DNA of 64,000 nucleotides, taken from Peromyscus leucopus. Lineage: Eukaryota; Chordata; Mammalia; Rodentia; Cricetidae. The position numbers and the translations under genes are program-made. Position 1 is the stretch's first letter, and every line of letters begins with the position of its first letter. The stretch spans positions 38,215,958-38,279,957 of the forward strand of contig NC_051075.1 of NCBI RefSeq assembly GCF_004664715.2, in the 5' to 3' direction. This document shows positions 46,010 to 57,545 of the stretch, one piece after another. Below the pieces are notes generated by a model. It ran no database searches, was not told where the DNA came from, and saw only the letters and a program-made list of their open reading frames with translations.

Positions 46010-46245
46010 CAATATGAAGACAATATCCTTAATATGTATCAATATACAAAATATCCCAAACAAAGGTAGAACATACAGACAGTATGACAAATATAATTTT
46101 ACATTTGTATCATTATACAAAATATTTCAAATAGAAGTAGGAACATGTATACAATATGACAATTATAGTATTGAATTTGTATCAATATACAAATTATCTT
46201 AAATAAGAATAGAAAAATAGTTTACATTTGTATCAATATACCAGA
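46010..46245. repeat. Degenerate ~72-bp tandem repeat
   Basis: The core 'tgtatcaatatacaaa' recurs at 46035, 46106, 46178 and 46229, with 'cagtatgacaaatata' / 'caatatgacaattata' between units. Spacing is 71, 72 and 51 bp. It lies inside the ERV-like insertion. Confidence 0.75.
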
Positions 46246-46865
46246 ATCCATATCAGTGCAAATTATCTAAGGCTGATAGTTTGCTAAATTAGTTTACTAG
46301 TAAATACAATAATCTACCTTGATATCCTATACCTATCTATTCCCCTTTGTTATTTTCCAAAAGAGAATCCGAGTCTAAATTTTTTGTTCCACCCCCAACC
46401 CTATTACAACTTATCTATAGCATTGAGAAAATATAACCTTTTAGGAAAGGGGGCGTCATTTTTTTTAAATTGCTTTTTGCTGTCTAGGGGACAATGGTAT
46501 CTCTGTGGGATCCTGTAAGAAAGCTAAATAGTTAAATCTCAAAAGGACTAGCTGTAAAGTCTCAGAGTAATGGGTAAGGTTATCTGAAGTTCTGGCTAGA
46601 AGTGTAATATGATGAGCCATCTCATCTTGGAACTGTCCTGAAGAGTTTGCAGTCTAAAGCTGATCATTGAGTGGTCTTTTTTTGGCTCAATGGCATCACT
46701 GTGGACCAGGTAGAGTCGTTGTCATGGGGCTCCATCTTCCTTCTGGAGACTTTGGAGGTTGCTAATGGAAAGATTTTTTTTTTCCACTGTGGAAGACTTG
46801 AACATTATTAATATCAAAATGAAAAGTTTGAATTTTAGGATGAGTGGAGGAAGGATTCCTAGGAA

Positions 46866-47140
46866 CCAGTTGTCTGGAGAAACTTCTGGCCACACAGAAG
46901 CTGAGGCAGAAAGCATAAAGGAAGACTACCTACTGGCTTGCTCTCAGGCTTCCTTTCTCATACAGCTCAGGCTTACTTGCCTAAGAATAGTACCACCCAC
47001 AGTGGGCTAGACCCTCCTCCATCAAAGGGCAGAAAAAACAATCGAGAAATTGCTCCATAGACACGCCCACAGGCCAATCTGATGAGGCAGTTTTTCAGCC
47101 GAGGTTCCTTCTTCCCCTATGTGTCAAATTGACAACCAAG
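46866..47140 (-). repeat. R1 repeat, part two
   Basis: 'agaagctgaggcagaaagca', 'ctactggcttgctctcaggc', 'caggcttacttgcctaagaa', 'gggctagaccctcctccatc' and 'gtgtcaaattgacaacc'. It continues the element begun at 42675 in the same order as the intact copies. Confidence 0.65.
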
Positions 47141-48119
47141 TTTAACCATCATGATGCTCCATTGTTCCTCTTACCTGAGCACGCCTCAGAACCCTATGCT
47201 CCCTAGGCCCCTTTCCTGAGTGCGCTATCTGGAGCACCACCCAGCAGGGCAGCAGGAAAGACATGCAGATTGTGTCCTCTATGGGGTCACCAAGCTGAAG
47301 AGTTAAGGAGGGGATGACATCCTGCTCACCACCTCTGCTCACAGCATGGAGTGAAACTGCCATGCGTGGAAGAGGACCCTACAGTCCTCTCATTTGAAGA
47401 ACAGTGACCACAGCCAGCGGAAGCTCTTCGTCTCTGCTTCCCTGCTGCCGACATCTTGCTTTTCTGTCTGGGTCCAGATCTAGTTACGCGCCATTTGTTT
47501 CGTTCACTGCTCCTCCTCACCAGCACCATCCAGTCACAATTAATCGTCCCTTCCTTCCTTACTCGGATCATCTTGCTTACGGTCACTCTGCTACTTACCA
47601 TGGCCTACATGGTTCAATTGCCGCATTGGTCAGCACGTGTAACACAAGCTTGTCTGTTATGTACTGCCTTGAAGGCGTTATTCTCTTGTTTTTCTGCCCC
47701 TTGATGCCATCATGGAGAAGCTAGCTTCATGCGGCTGCTGTTCGTTGGAAGGTGATGTGTCTTTTCTCTTCGGCTGCTTTAAAAATGATCATTTATACTG
47801 AGCATTTATACTCCCATGATGATATATACTCCCACGATGATAGATTATTTTCAGAGCCATTTGTTTTGTCTATTTGGAATTTAAAAAAATAATAATTGGT
47901 ATTTGAATAATCCTCAATTATTATCTCTTTGAATAGTGCTTCTCCATCATTCCCTTTAGAATTTCGTTTTAGATCCCCAATGAAATACATGGTAGAAATT
48001 CTTACTTATCTTCTGTATTATTTTGGCCACGAGGGGGGGGGGCGCGGGGGGGACGACCATCCCATTGCATTACAGGTCTGGGCTGCATGCTAGATAACTC
48101 ATTTGCCACCACATTCCAG
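47141..48119. other. Unassigned non-coding DNA
   Basis: An 18-bp near-duplicate ('tatactcccatgatga' / 'tatactcccacgatga') lies at 47807-47842 and a G-rich run at 48032-48053. Overlapping open frames at 47326-47724 on both strands match nothing I know. Confidence 0.4.
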
Positions 48120-48245
48120 TTCACTGATCTGTATTTCAGGTGTCTAACTCTACCCATTAAATCTGTAAGCTCCTTGAGGTGAGGAACTGTATCTATTTCA
48201 TTTAGAGTGCCTTTCACCAGCCCATGACTGGTATGCATTTGCTAC
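48120..48245 (+). repeat. L2/MIR-type 3' end fossil
   Basis: 'gtaagctccttgaggtgagg' then 'aactgtatctatttcattta' and 'agtgccttt' is the conserved 3' end shared by L2 and MIR-class elements ('aagctcc.tgagg.caggga'). Confidence 0.6.
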
Positions 48246-51204
48246 AGTGAATTGGCTGGGGGTCATTGGCTGTTCTTTCCAAGTAACTAATGTAGAAATA
48301 CATTCTTAAAGAGAAACTGGTTGTCCAATGGCAAGAAAAGAAGGTTCGTTCATACCATAATGACGCATAGCCCTGGTTAGCTTCTCTGGCTGTTGTCAGA
48401 GGAGAGCTGAGACCAAGCAGAAACATGCGGCAGGTATACTTAACAACCACAGCCAAACCTCTTTTGCAAATAAACTCTCAAATGTCACCTGACTTCTACA
48501 GGGAAAATTGGGGCAGGAAACAAGACACGGTGCCAAACTTCAGACTGAGGTGAAATGCCACCTCTGAATTGGGTTACCTCACCCAGGTTGATGTAGGTAT
48601 TAATCTTCACATACTCTCTTCTTCAAAAGAATAAGGAAAGTGGTTTAGTGAGTGTCCGAGAACCTGTTCAGGCTAGTTGTGGTGTCTCATCCCAGGCACC
48701 AGGTGAGTGGGGCAGCCCCTTACAGTCTCCTTAGAACAAAGATTTGTGTCCACTGCCCAGCTGCTGGAGATCACAGCGTGCAGGCAAGGTCACTCTCCAG
48801 AAAAGATATGCATGACTTCAGTGTTCACAGTAGCTTCCTGACATGTGTTTGGTAAGGAAGGGAAGGGACAGATGGAAGGGTGTGTCTCTTCCTGTGGCAT
48901 TCAATGCCTGGCTTGTAGACATTCCTAAGGGGGGAGGTTCTTGGGGAGAGACACAAAACTCATTCCTTAGAGCAGTTCTGCTGACGAGCCATGCTGACTT
49001 TGAGATTCTGTCCAATGAGACAGGCAGTTCAGGGTGTCATTGAGTTTCCCCTTCCCAGCTTATGTGACTGTCAGGCTGATCCACAACTTCTGTGCTACCA
49101 TCCAACAGTTCCAAAGCACGGAGAAATAGCTGGCCTGTGCCGAGGAGGCTCTGAATTGATCCACAGCCCCTGACTAGAATCCCAGAGTGCTGAGTGCTGG
49201 GTAGTATTTCAGGGTTCCCAAAGAGTGTGGTCAAATTCTTCCAATTACACAATTAGAATAATTTTATTATTATTGATAAGTATGTATTCAAAAAGCCTAG
49301 AGGAGTGGTATCTGGCAGAGTGAAACATTGGGTGACCAAATACTGAAACCCTGAGATCAGGAATATGAGTTGAATTCAACCTAAGCAAAATGGACTCACA
49401 GCTGGACAATCCCCCAGGCCCATAGGAACCTCCAGCTCTTGGGTCAGCACCAGGAACAGATGGCATGGCCAGAGGTCAGCGCCCACTTCCTCTTCCCAGA
49501 AACCAGTTTTCTCTGCTATTTCTGGTGTCATTGGGTTCCACCTGGGCCTGTGGCAAAACTAAATCCCTGAGCATTAAAATTTATAAGTGTTAAAGTTTTA
49601 AGCATTAAAATTTATAAAGCTGTTGACAGTCAAGCCTCAAACAGCTTTTGAGGTGTCTCTGTGTATGGAGTATGTATGTGTGTACTGTGTGTAAACAGTC
49701 ATACCAGTGGCCAAAATTCAATATGCTTACCAAATTGACTGTCTCAGTCCAAGACCTTGGGACTCACTGTCACAGAGGTAAGAATTCAATGAGCCACCGG
49801 TGATGGAGACGCAGGTTTGAAGATGTCGATGTCATCTTACAGTTCCTTAAGGAAATGATAAAGGAGAGGAAATTTGAAATAAGGCTCTTTGATTCTTCAG
49901 AAAGTAAAGTAGAAATTACACTCCGATGACTTAGCTGTTAGATAGAAGTCTAGTCAGGAAATGAGAACAGACAGAATTCTTTGTTCAGGAGAGTTTCTTG
50001 CTTACACTAAAAGCTGCAGGGCCACCAAGTTGATGAGGACAAATGGGACATGGGGCTTCCCAACCAAGGACACAGAGTATCTCTCCAGGCATGGACAGTC
50101 CTCGGAGTCACGGACAAGACAGCCACCAAGTCCCAGGAGGGCTGACACTGCCTCATCATCAGGGCCCTCAGGAGAAGCCCTCTCAGTGGCTTGATGGATA
50201 GGGCCCAGGCTGTGCTGTGCTGAAGAGACGTGAAGGGGAGTTGAGAACATGGAGACTTTGAGTAGAGCACGAGATGACGATGCATCTTGGCCTCACTTGG
50301 AAGGAAAGGCCATGACACAATGAGGGGCAAAGGGTTTGGGGGCTGGCCAGATGTGGAAGGGAGAGATAACAGCTGGGCATGGGCAGACAACCAACACGGC
50401 ATTAAGGTTAATGCTGGGTAGTACAGAAGCCCTAGCCACCACTTTGAGGGGAATGTTCATTTAAATGCCCGTACCTGTGGCATTTAACGGTGGACATACG
50501 GACTGGGGGAAGTTCAGTAATTAAAATTACAGAAATGACTACATCCCTGGTGTTTATTTCTGTCAGTATTGTCATTTTAGACTCAGCCAGGCGGAAGAGA
50601 AGTTTTTCCGCTAGTTGGGAGGCCAGGACAGAAAAGCAATGAGAAATCTGTGTGGCACATGGAGCTAGATTGAGTTAGAAACCAAGGAGGGGTCATTCGA
50701 AGCCAATATGCAGCCATTTGCTGGGAGAGGAGATCTCTGAGGGCGGTGATGCCCCATACTGCCCATTCCAGTTGGTGGGCCAGGCCAGAGAGCATGTGTC
50801 AGCGGATCGCTAGTGACATAAAGTTTATTGACCATTCATTCTAGCTAGTAAATCAGGTTAAGAACCAGGACCTTCAAAACTCTAGTCAATAAACAAGGCT
50901 CCCTCTGCGTTTTCCAAACCATGTTCTCAGAACAGTTAGGAACCCCAGAATAAGAGAGCAGTGGTCGAGTAACTTAGAAAAGATCAGGTTAAATCAAGCA
51001 GCAAGTTCTTTGCTTTAGGAATTTTTAGGGCTGTGTGAGTGCTGGAAAAGCATTGGGAACACCAAGGACCTATGGAGTATGAGTTCTAAGCTAGCTGGTC
51101 AGAGAACCACCATGTCAATGTACCATCACTTCGAATTATGGATCTTTCAGTAATCACAGGTCATTGCGGCTATATCCAGAGTCAAGGTCTTAAAACTTGG
51201 CCTT
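48246..51204. other. Unassigned non-coding DNA
   Basis: A short direct repeat 'agcattaaaatttataa' occurs twice at about 49570-49620. A segment at about 48395-48470 resembles 39805-39890 ('gcggcaggtatacttaacaa' against 'ggggcaggcttgctcaataa'), so both may carry the same repeat tail. No coding signal; the frames at 49961-50402 on both strands mirror each other and match no family. Confidence 0.4.
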
Positions 51205-51778
51205 TGATGGGAAAGTTTTATAAAATTGGGTATTTGTTTTGTTTTTGTTATTTCTTCTTAGACGTGTGTATGTCAACTTAGGGTGAACCTGTCTATGCAG
51301 GCTGGTTTTGTGTCAACCTGATACATTTCTTTTTCTTTCTTTTTTTTTGGGGGGGGTGCTCAAGACAGGGTCCCTCTGGGTAGCCTTGACTGTTCTAGAA
51401 CTTGCTCTGCAAGCCAGGCTGGCCTTGAACTCACAGAAATCTGTCTGCCTCTGCCTCCCAAGTGCTGGGCCCCACCCCCTGACTGTAGAGCACTTCTTAA
51501 TTAATAATTAATTATGGGTGGTGCCATCCTTGGGCTGGTGGTCCTGGGTTCTCTAAGAAAGCAGGCTGAGCAAGCCATGATGAACAAGCCAATAAGCAGC
51601 ATTCCTCCGTGGCCTCTACATCCGCTCCTGCCTCCAGGCTCCCACCCTGTTTGAGTTCCTTCAATGATAGGCTACAATGCGGGAATGGAATACAAATAAG
51701 CCTTCCCCTTCCCAGGTTGCTTTGGTCATGGTGTTTCGTCCCATCAGTGGTAACCCTGACTGAGACACTATCCTTGAC
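51205..51778 (+). repeat. R1 rodent repeat, plus orientation, interrupted by B1
   Basis: 'gcaggctggttttgtgtcaa', then after the B1: 'gggtggtgccatccttgggc', 'aagcaggctgagcaagccat', 'ctcctgcctccaggctccca', 'tacaaataagccttcccctt' and 'taaccctgactgagacac'. This is the exact reverse of the copies at 12372 and 33445 and shows an AATAAG-type degenerate poly(A) signal near the 3' end. Confidence 0.68.
51340..51470 (-). repeat. B1 SINE inside the R1 repeat
   Basis: T/G-rich tail, 'caagacagggtccctctggg', 'aagccaggctggccttgaac', 'ctcccaagtgctggg'. 5'-truncated; no B1 start. Confidence 0.85.
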
Positions 51779-53945
51779 ACTATGCCACATTCTCAGCTCT
51801 GAATTTCAGTTCACCAATCCCATAACTGAACTTCTTTAGACAGGCTCAGGTGCTGGGTTCCCAAAGCAGGGAACCCCAAGCAGGCAGCTACTTCAAGAAT
51901 TGGCCGGCTCGGGGTCAAGGGTCATTAGATTCGGGAGAGTGAGAGGCACAACAAGAGAAAACACGGAATCTTGCTGTGCGGAGGAGGCCAGGGTGAGGTT
52001 CGGAACATGGGCGCTCCATTGTCCAGGCCAGGCCTCCTCCGAAGACCCCAGCAACCCAAAGACAGGCTAAGCTCTGAGTCTGCGGAAGTCCGCTTTCCGG
52101 GGGAGACAGGACATCAGAATTTACAGTCTCCCATGGGCCTGATGTGCCTGTCAGTTTCTGGAATTGCAGGAGACAGACTGGGGCAGTGCTGTGCTGTGCC
52201 TGCAGGAATGTGAATGGAGGAGGAAGAGGGGAGTGGTCTTTCCCATCCAGACCCAGGGAAAGTCTCTGAAAGCGCTTTCAGCGACCTCTGTGTGTGGTTC
52301 TCACCGCCTGGGTCGTTACTCCCAGAAAACCTTTCTTTCTAGATCCATCATTCATTCCTAGACAGGGCTCAAGTCTGGCCTGATGTGGAATTAGCACCGT
52401 TATTTATGCGATGCCGTCAGCACGAATTTGTTATCAGAAGCACGTTTATCAGGAGTCCCAGTTATCACTTCGGGAGCAAGGGAAAGGAAGGCTCTAAAGA
52501 GTCTTAGAAAAAAAAAAAAATTCTTCTTCCCCACCCCCATCCCCTGGTCTTCCTGTTCTGACTTGAACATCTCTATTTTTCAAATTTTAGAGAGTAGTGT
52601 CCACAGCCTCTTAGGCTTTTCAACTCAACTTTGTATCGATTTTTGACTTTGCCTGGCTTTTTGATGAACCTTAATGCCTAAATATAAAGACTCTGGCTTG
52701 GGCTCTGACATTGCTCCACCGCCCTGTCATTGACTGATGAGGAACAAGGTTACCCCTCATTGGGTTTGCAATAGAGTGAATGGCTGCTTTATGAAAGCCT
52801 ATTGCTCTGAGGGGCCAGCCCACCTCCTGCATGAGTGTGTCAACCTGGCTCTTCAGGTGCGACAAATAGAACGAGCTGGGAATGATCAAGTTCACCTGGA
52901 AGCGGAAGTGGACCTTTTAGAACGCAGCCAGCCCAGTCGTCAGCTGGTTTCTGACAGGATTGTTTGTTTACCGACCTTTTTAAGAGGCCTTGGAATGTGG
53001 GCCAGATAGAGTAGGTGAAAGGCAGACTCACATTCCAGAAGCATAATGTGAATCCTTTGTTTCCAAGGCCCTGCTGCTTGCTCTGACCTCTCCTTTGCTG
53101 TCATTTTTAATAAGTTTTGAAGACTGGAGTAATTTAGTGTTTGGATGAACCAAGAGATTGGTTAGTCATCATTTTTTCATGCATGGTCTCTGTCCCATCT
53201 CCTCTGGCCTCTGGCCCATCTCTTCTCGCCCCTGTCCAGGTCTCTTATCTGTCCAGGGAAGTGTTTGCCAAATGACTGATTCGACTTTTAGGGTGCTTTG
53301 CATTTTTTAGAGATGATCCTGATAGCATTTTCACAGCTTCCATGAAAGGTCTGGAGAGTCTATCTTATCTCCAGGCTTTCCATGTCTTTCGGTTAAACCG
53401 CCTATAATCTCCAAAGTTTTGGGTGTGTTTTAAGTGGGATAAAGGCTTTGAAGTTTAGGAGGTAGCTCTTCCTGGGTCTTTCCCAAGTCAGTGAATACCA
53501 CACGGCTATCTGTGCAGACCATTAGTGCTGTAATTCCAGAACCAATTGAAGGATTGATTATTTACCACTAGGAAAGCTGGCAGATAGATAAGCAAGGTGA
53601 AAATGAAACACTGGAAGGGAACCTGGACTGTGTCCTGAGTTTTGACCTGGGCTGGACAAAAGGGTGGACCACACAATGTCTGGATGTTGACGAACAACCA
53701 CCTGTGGGTGTCCGTTCCTTCTTGGCCTTGCTCACGGGAAGTCAACAGCTGCTAAGCTGCACAGGGCTAGAGATGCAGGTCAGGGGGCGGGGGGTGTCCT
53801 TACAGAAGTTCACTGGACTGGAATCAGGGCTGTGACTTCTATGGCTTGCATTGCCAGCTTGGTGGCAGAGGTTGTCAAGGTTAGCGCTCTAATCCCTCCT
53901 CCAGCCTCTCTGGCTATAGGGCATGTAAGAGTTGAACAGGGTGGG
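51779..53945. other. Unassigned non-coding DNA
   Basis: An A13-A14 run occurs near 52507-52520 and a possible MIR scrap at 52685-52740. Frames at 52737-53031 on both strands have no family match. Confidence 0.4.
53940..53945. repeat. Left flanking hexamer of the solo LTR
   Basis: 'ggtggg' here and 'ggtagg' at 54267-54272 match at 5 of 6 positions, consistent with a 6-bp class II ERV target duplication with one later mutation. Confidence 0.6.
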
Positions 53946-54266
53946 TGTTGCTGGATCCTAACGGCTCCCTCCGGGGAGGGGTAAGAAGGTGTAGCATCGG
54001 TGAAACAGACACCAGGAGTCAGTTGAACAAAACAACTGCAAACTTGTTTATTCAACAACAGGAAAGGCCTTATATACTCTCCTCCCAGGGCCCAAGCTGT
54101 GTCCCAATCTGGCGGCATTGCCTGGGCATGATCAGAACCTCTGACAGCGCCTGTTGCTAGGCCCTCAGGCAGACTCCAGCTTGGCTCATACGGAAGTACA
54201 TTACATGCATGCCTTGGCAACTGGTTGGAGCCAATTTCCTCGACCCTATGAGCCTGACCTACTACA
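53946..54266 (-). mobile_element. Solo ERV LTR (class II/ERVK-like)
   Basis: On the minus strand it starts 'tgtagtaggtcaggctcata' and ends 'gatccagcaaca' (TG...CA). The order inside is TATA box ('agagtatataaggcc'), 'ttgttgaataaacaagtttg' (AATAAA signal) and 'ctgactcctggtgtctgttt'. No ERV internal sequence flanks it, so two LTRs have probably recombined to one. The short frame 53945-54160 on the other strand is antisense to the LTR. Confidence 0.82.
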
Positions 54267-54689
54267 GGTAGGTACAGATGCCACTCCGGAGCTGTAGCTC
54301 ACTCTCAGTTGGAAACATTGTTTAAGTCAAATTTGCATTGAAGACACATAACCCACAGAACACCCTCACTGAGGAACTCAATACCTGATGCTGCTAAGCA
54401 TCTCCAGGGCATCACACTACCCTATACCAGACTGAGAAAAAGCAAAGTAGAGTTAAGAAAGAAGTGGTTGTGTCCACTGGATACATGTCACTTATACACC
54501 GCAGTAACGAGGAAGAGGAAACAATGCTTTCTGGCAGTATCTCACTGTCCTTAGTCATCTGGGGTTTTCCCTTATTGCTGTTTGATTTTTCTTGCTCCTT
54601 GTCATCTCTCAGCCACCTGTTCTTCTGAAACAGACTTCTTGTCTTCCGTATTTCTCACCCCTGGTCCTCTCACTGGATCCCATGCCATT
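54267..54689. other. Unassigned non-coding DNA
   Basis: No recognised feature. Confidence 0.4.
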
Positions 54690-56095
54690 CAGGGCGCTTA
54701 TTCCCGCTGGTTCAAGATGGCGCATATCGATGGCTTGTTTTTTTTATTGCTTGATAGTATTCCATTGTACAGACATACCATAGTTTATTTACTCACCCAA
54801 TGTTTGTGAGCTTTGTGTTATCCCTGTTTATTAAATGTGGAAAAGAAAGTTTATGTGTTTTCATGTAGGCCCATCTCTTTATTTGTTTTTGGTAAATATA
54901 AAACTGGAGTGGCTGATTGTAGGTAGATAATGAAGTTTGCGAGCAGTGATGGAATTCTTCCAAAGGGCATATAACATTTTACACTTATCAGCACTAATGG
55001 GGAGTACCAGTCACCCTGTATCCTCACAGTATTACACAGTATTAGACACAATGGCCATTTTTTTTACAGTCATTCTGTAATTTTTGCAATGTATGTATAA
55101 AACTTCAAGTCATTTCATTTTCCTGGTGATTAATGGCACTGAGGATTTTTCCATGTGTATATTGAGCATTTATATATCATGTTTTGTATTCTTTTAAATA
55201 TTGCTGGATTCAATTTGCTGATGTTTTGATGGGGGAATTTCTGCTCTGTTCATGAAGATTATTGGTCCTCTGTGATGGTTTTGTTGTGTTAGGGTCTCAG
55301 GGTGATGCTGGCCTCCTGAAGTGAGCTGCAGCAAGTCCCCTCTTTTCCTGATCTGATTTTTTTCCCTGTGCTTATGTAGTTTATTCAAGTGTCTAATACA
55401 ATGATCTTTGAACCTTATCTTCTTCTCCATAAATATTAAATTAAAATGTGATTATATCATTTCCCCTTCTCTTTTTTCCCTCCAACCCTTCCCATGCATG
55501 CCCCTACTACATATGTATTCCTAAAGATAGGAGTACAACCTGCTCCGTCCTGATAAAGTTACTTGTATGCATATGATTTCAGGGACCACTCAGTATTTTG
55601 GTAACCAATTTAAGGGTTCTCCCCTGGAAAAGACTACCATATTCTCAAAATGTTTATGTAACCTGGAGTAATTTCTGCTGTGAATGTTTGATGGGAGTTA
55701 TAAGGAAAACCTTCTGCACTGGGTGTCTGTCTGGGAGGTGTTTGATAATTCAGCTATTTAGATGCCCTAGTTCTCATATCAAATTTGATACTTTTTTTCA
55801 AGAATTTTAATGGTTAGATTTTTTGGCGTCAATTTTCTTTATTATTCTTTTATATTTTAGTTGTTTGCAAAATTTATGTTAGTGATAGTCCCTTTTTATT
55901 CCTCATATTGGAGATATATAGTTTCTCTCTTTCAATTAATCTAGTTTAAGGTTTTGTCTATTTTGTCAATCTTTTTATTTTAATTAACTTTTCTCTTTTA
56001 TCTGTTGAATGTCTACTTCATTGATTCATGTCCTTATTTTTATCATCCTATGATTTAAATGTTTTTTAATGTGTATGTTGAAATCTATTTTAAAG

Positions 56096-56462
56096 GTGTG
56101 GTAGTTTGAATGTAACTGGCTCCCATAAGCTCATAGGGAGTGGCACTATTAAGTGTGATTTTGCTGGAGTGGGTATGGCTTTGTTAGAGGAAGTGTGTCA
56201 CTTGGGGGTGGGCTTTGAGGTTTCCTATGCTAAGGATACCGCTTACTTAGTGTTTCAGTCAACTTCCTGTTGCCTACAAGATGTAGGACTCTCAGCTACT
56301 TCTCCAGCACCATGTCTGCCTGCATGCAGCATGTCTCACTGTGACAATAATTGACTGAACCTCTGTACTGTAAGTGAGCCACTCTAATTAAATGTTTCCT
56401 GTATAAGAGTTGCCATGGCCATGGAGTCTCTTCACAGCAATAGAAACCCTAGCTAAGACAAA
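56096..56462 (+). repeat. R2 rodent medium-reiterated repeat, nested in L1
   Basis: 'ggtgtggtagtttgaatgta', 'gggagtggcactattaagtg', 'ggctttgttagaggaagtgt', 'actctcagctacttctccag', 'gagttgccatggccatggag' and 'gtctcttcacagcaatagaa'. It is longer and cleaner than the copy at 39421. Confidence 0.68.
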
Positions 56463-56666
56463 TGGCTTCCACAAATTTTGATACAATGCTCTTTATTTTC
56501 ATTCAGTTCAAAATTATTTAAGAAAATCTTGTTGAATTTCTAGATATCTGGAGTTTGAATAGGTGTCATATTGATACTAATTTCTTAATTCCACTGTGAC
56601 CAGAAAAAAAAAAAAAAAAAAAAAAAGCCCACTGTATTTTTCAATTCCTTAAAATTTGTTGACTTG

Positions 56667-56805
56667 TTGCCAGGCAGTGGTGATGCACACCTTTAATCCC
56701 AGCACTTAGGAGGCAGAGGCAGGCAGATCTCTGACTTTGAAGCCAGCCTGGTCTACAGTGAGTTCTAGGATAGCCAAGGCTACACAGAAAAATCTTGTCT
56801 TGAAA
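56667..56805 (+). repeat. B1 SINE nested in L1
   Basis: 'ttgccaggcagtggtgatgc', 'taatcccagcacttaggagg', 'agcctggtctacagtgagtt', 'ctacacagaaaaatcttgtc'. Flanked by 'aaatttgttgactt' and 'aaaattgttgactc', an imperfect target duplication of L1 sequence. Confidence 0.88.
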
Positions 56806-57344
56806 AATTGTTGACTCACTTTATCATCCATCATGTGGCCTGCCCTTTGCAGTGTGCTAGGATGTGCTTGAAGGGATGTGTATTCAGCAACTGTTGATCA
56901 CTGTGGTCACGGTGTCAGTCAGACAGTGACTGATAGTGTTGTTCATATCATCTGCCTTCATGCAGATGTTTCATCAAGATCTTCTAGGAATCGCCTGCCA
57001 ATAAGGATGCCCAAATTATCCCCGATATGACTGTGGAATTCTTTCTTTCTCCCCAAGTGCTCTCAGGTTCTGCTATGAGTATTTGTAGATTGTGTTCAGC
57101 TTGCTGTGTCTTCCTCACAGATTGTTACTTCTGCCATTATAAAATTCCAGTTGCTGTTTTAAAAGAACATTCGGTGCTCTTGGAAAAGGGAAATGGTGAC
57201 AATAACTAATATGTCAGAGAGGACTCTGAGGATACAGGTAAGACTTCTTTCTGCACAACAAAGAAAACAAAAGCCACGGAAGAGGTAGGTGAATGATGAA
57301 AGCCCAAAGTATTGCTCTAGGAGGGCTAGCATTCAAATAGAGTT

Positions 57345-57545
57345 AGTAAGCCGGGAAAGGGGAGGGTGGTGAACAGGAGGGATGGGGGAAGGAGGGGAAG
57401 GGGAGGATCAGAAGGATGAAGAGAAGGGGAGGAAAAAGAAATAGGTGAAGGAGAAGGAAAAAGTAGATGGAGAGGAGAAGGAGGAAGAGGAGGAAGAAGG
57501 AAGAGGAGAGGAGAAGGGGGGCAGGAGGAAGAATAAAGTGGAAGA
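57345..57545. repeat. Polypurine GGA/GAA-rich tract
   Basis: About 200 bp of mainly G and A on the plus strand, including 53 consecutive purines at 57469-57521. Frames across it on either strand (Arg/Glu/Lys or Ser/Pro/Leu rich) are low-complexity artefacts. Confidence 0.9.

Larger units (their letters stand above)
42816..46865 (-). mobile_element. About 4-kb ERV-like insertion splitting an R1 repeat
   Basis: Everything between the two R1 halves. At its left is an LTR-like block (about 42828-43092, minus strand) whose complement carries 'ccaatatatgtcctaataaa' (AATAAA) and which is preceded by a purine tract at 43099-43117 (complement 'gaaaaaaaatggggggcgg'). The rest is AT-rich with no gag, pol or env frames. 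I cannot find the matching second LTR on the right, so this may be a truncated or rearranged non-autonomous element. 'agaaa' occurs at both junctions but is too short to prove target duplication. Confidence 0.5.
54690..57170 (-). mobile_element. Large old L1 (LINE-1) ORF2-to-3'-end fragment
   Basis: Antisense L1 landmarks in order: 'gcttgatagtattccattgt', 'gaattcttccaaagggcat', 'ttaatggcactgaggatttt' (3' end), then 'ctggattcaatttgctgatg', 'gtctcagggtgatgctggcc' (reverse-transcriptase region), 'ttttgtctattttgtcaatc', 'ttaattccactgtgaccaga' and 'gatgtgtattcagcaactgt'. The coding frames are destroyed. A R2 repeat and a B1 have inserted in it later. 55430-55810 is less clearly L1. Confidence 0.78.
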
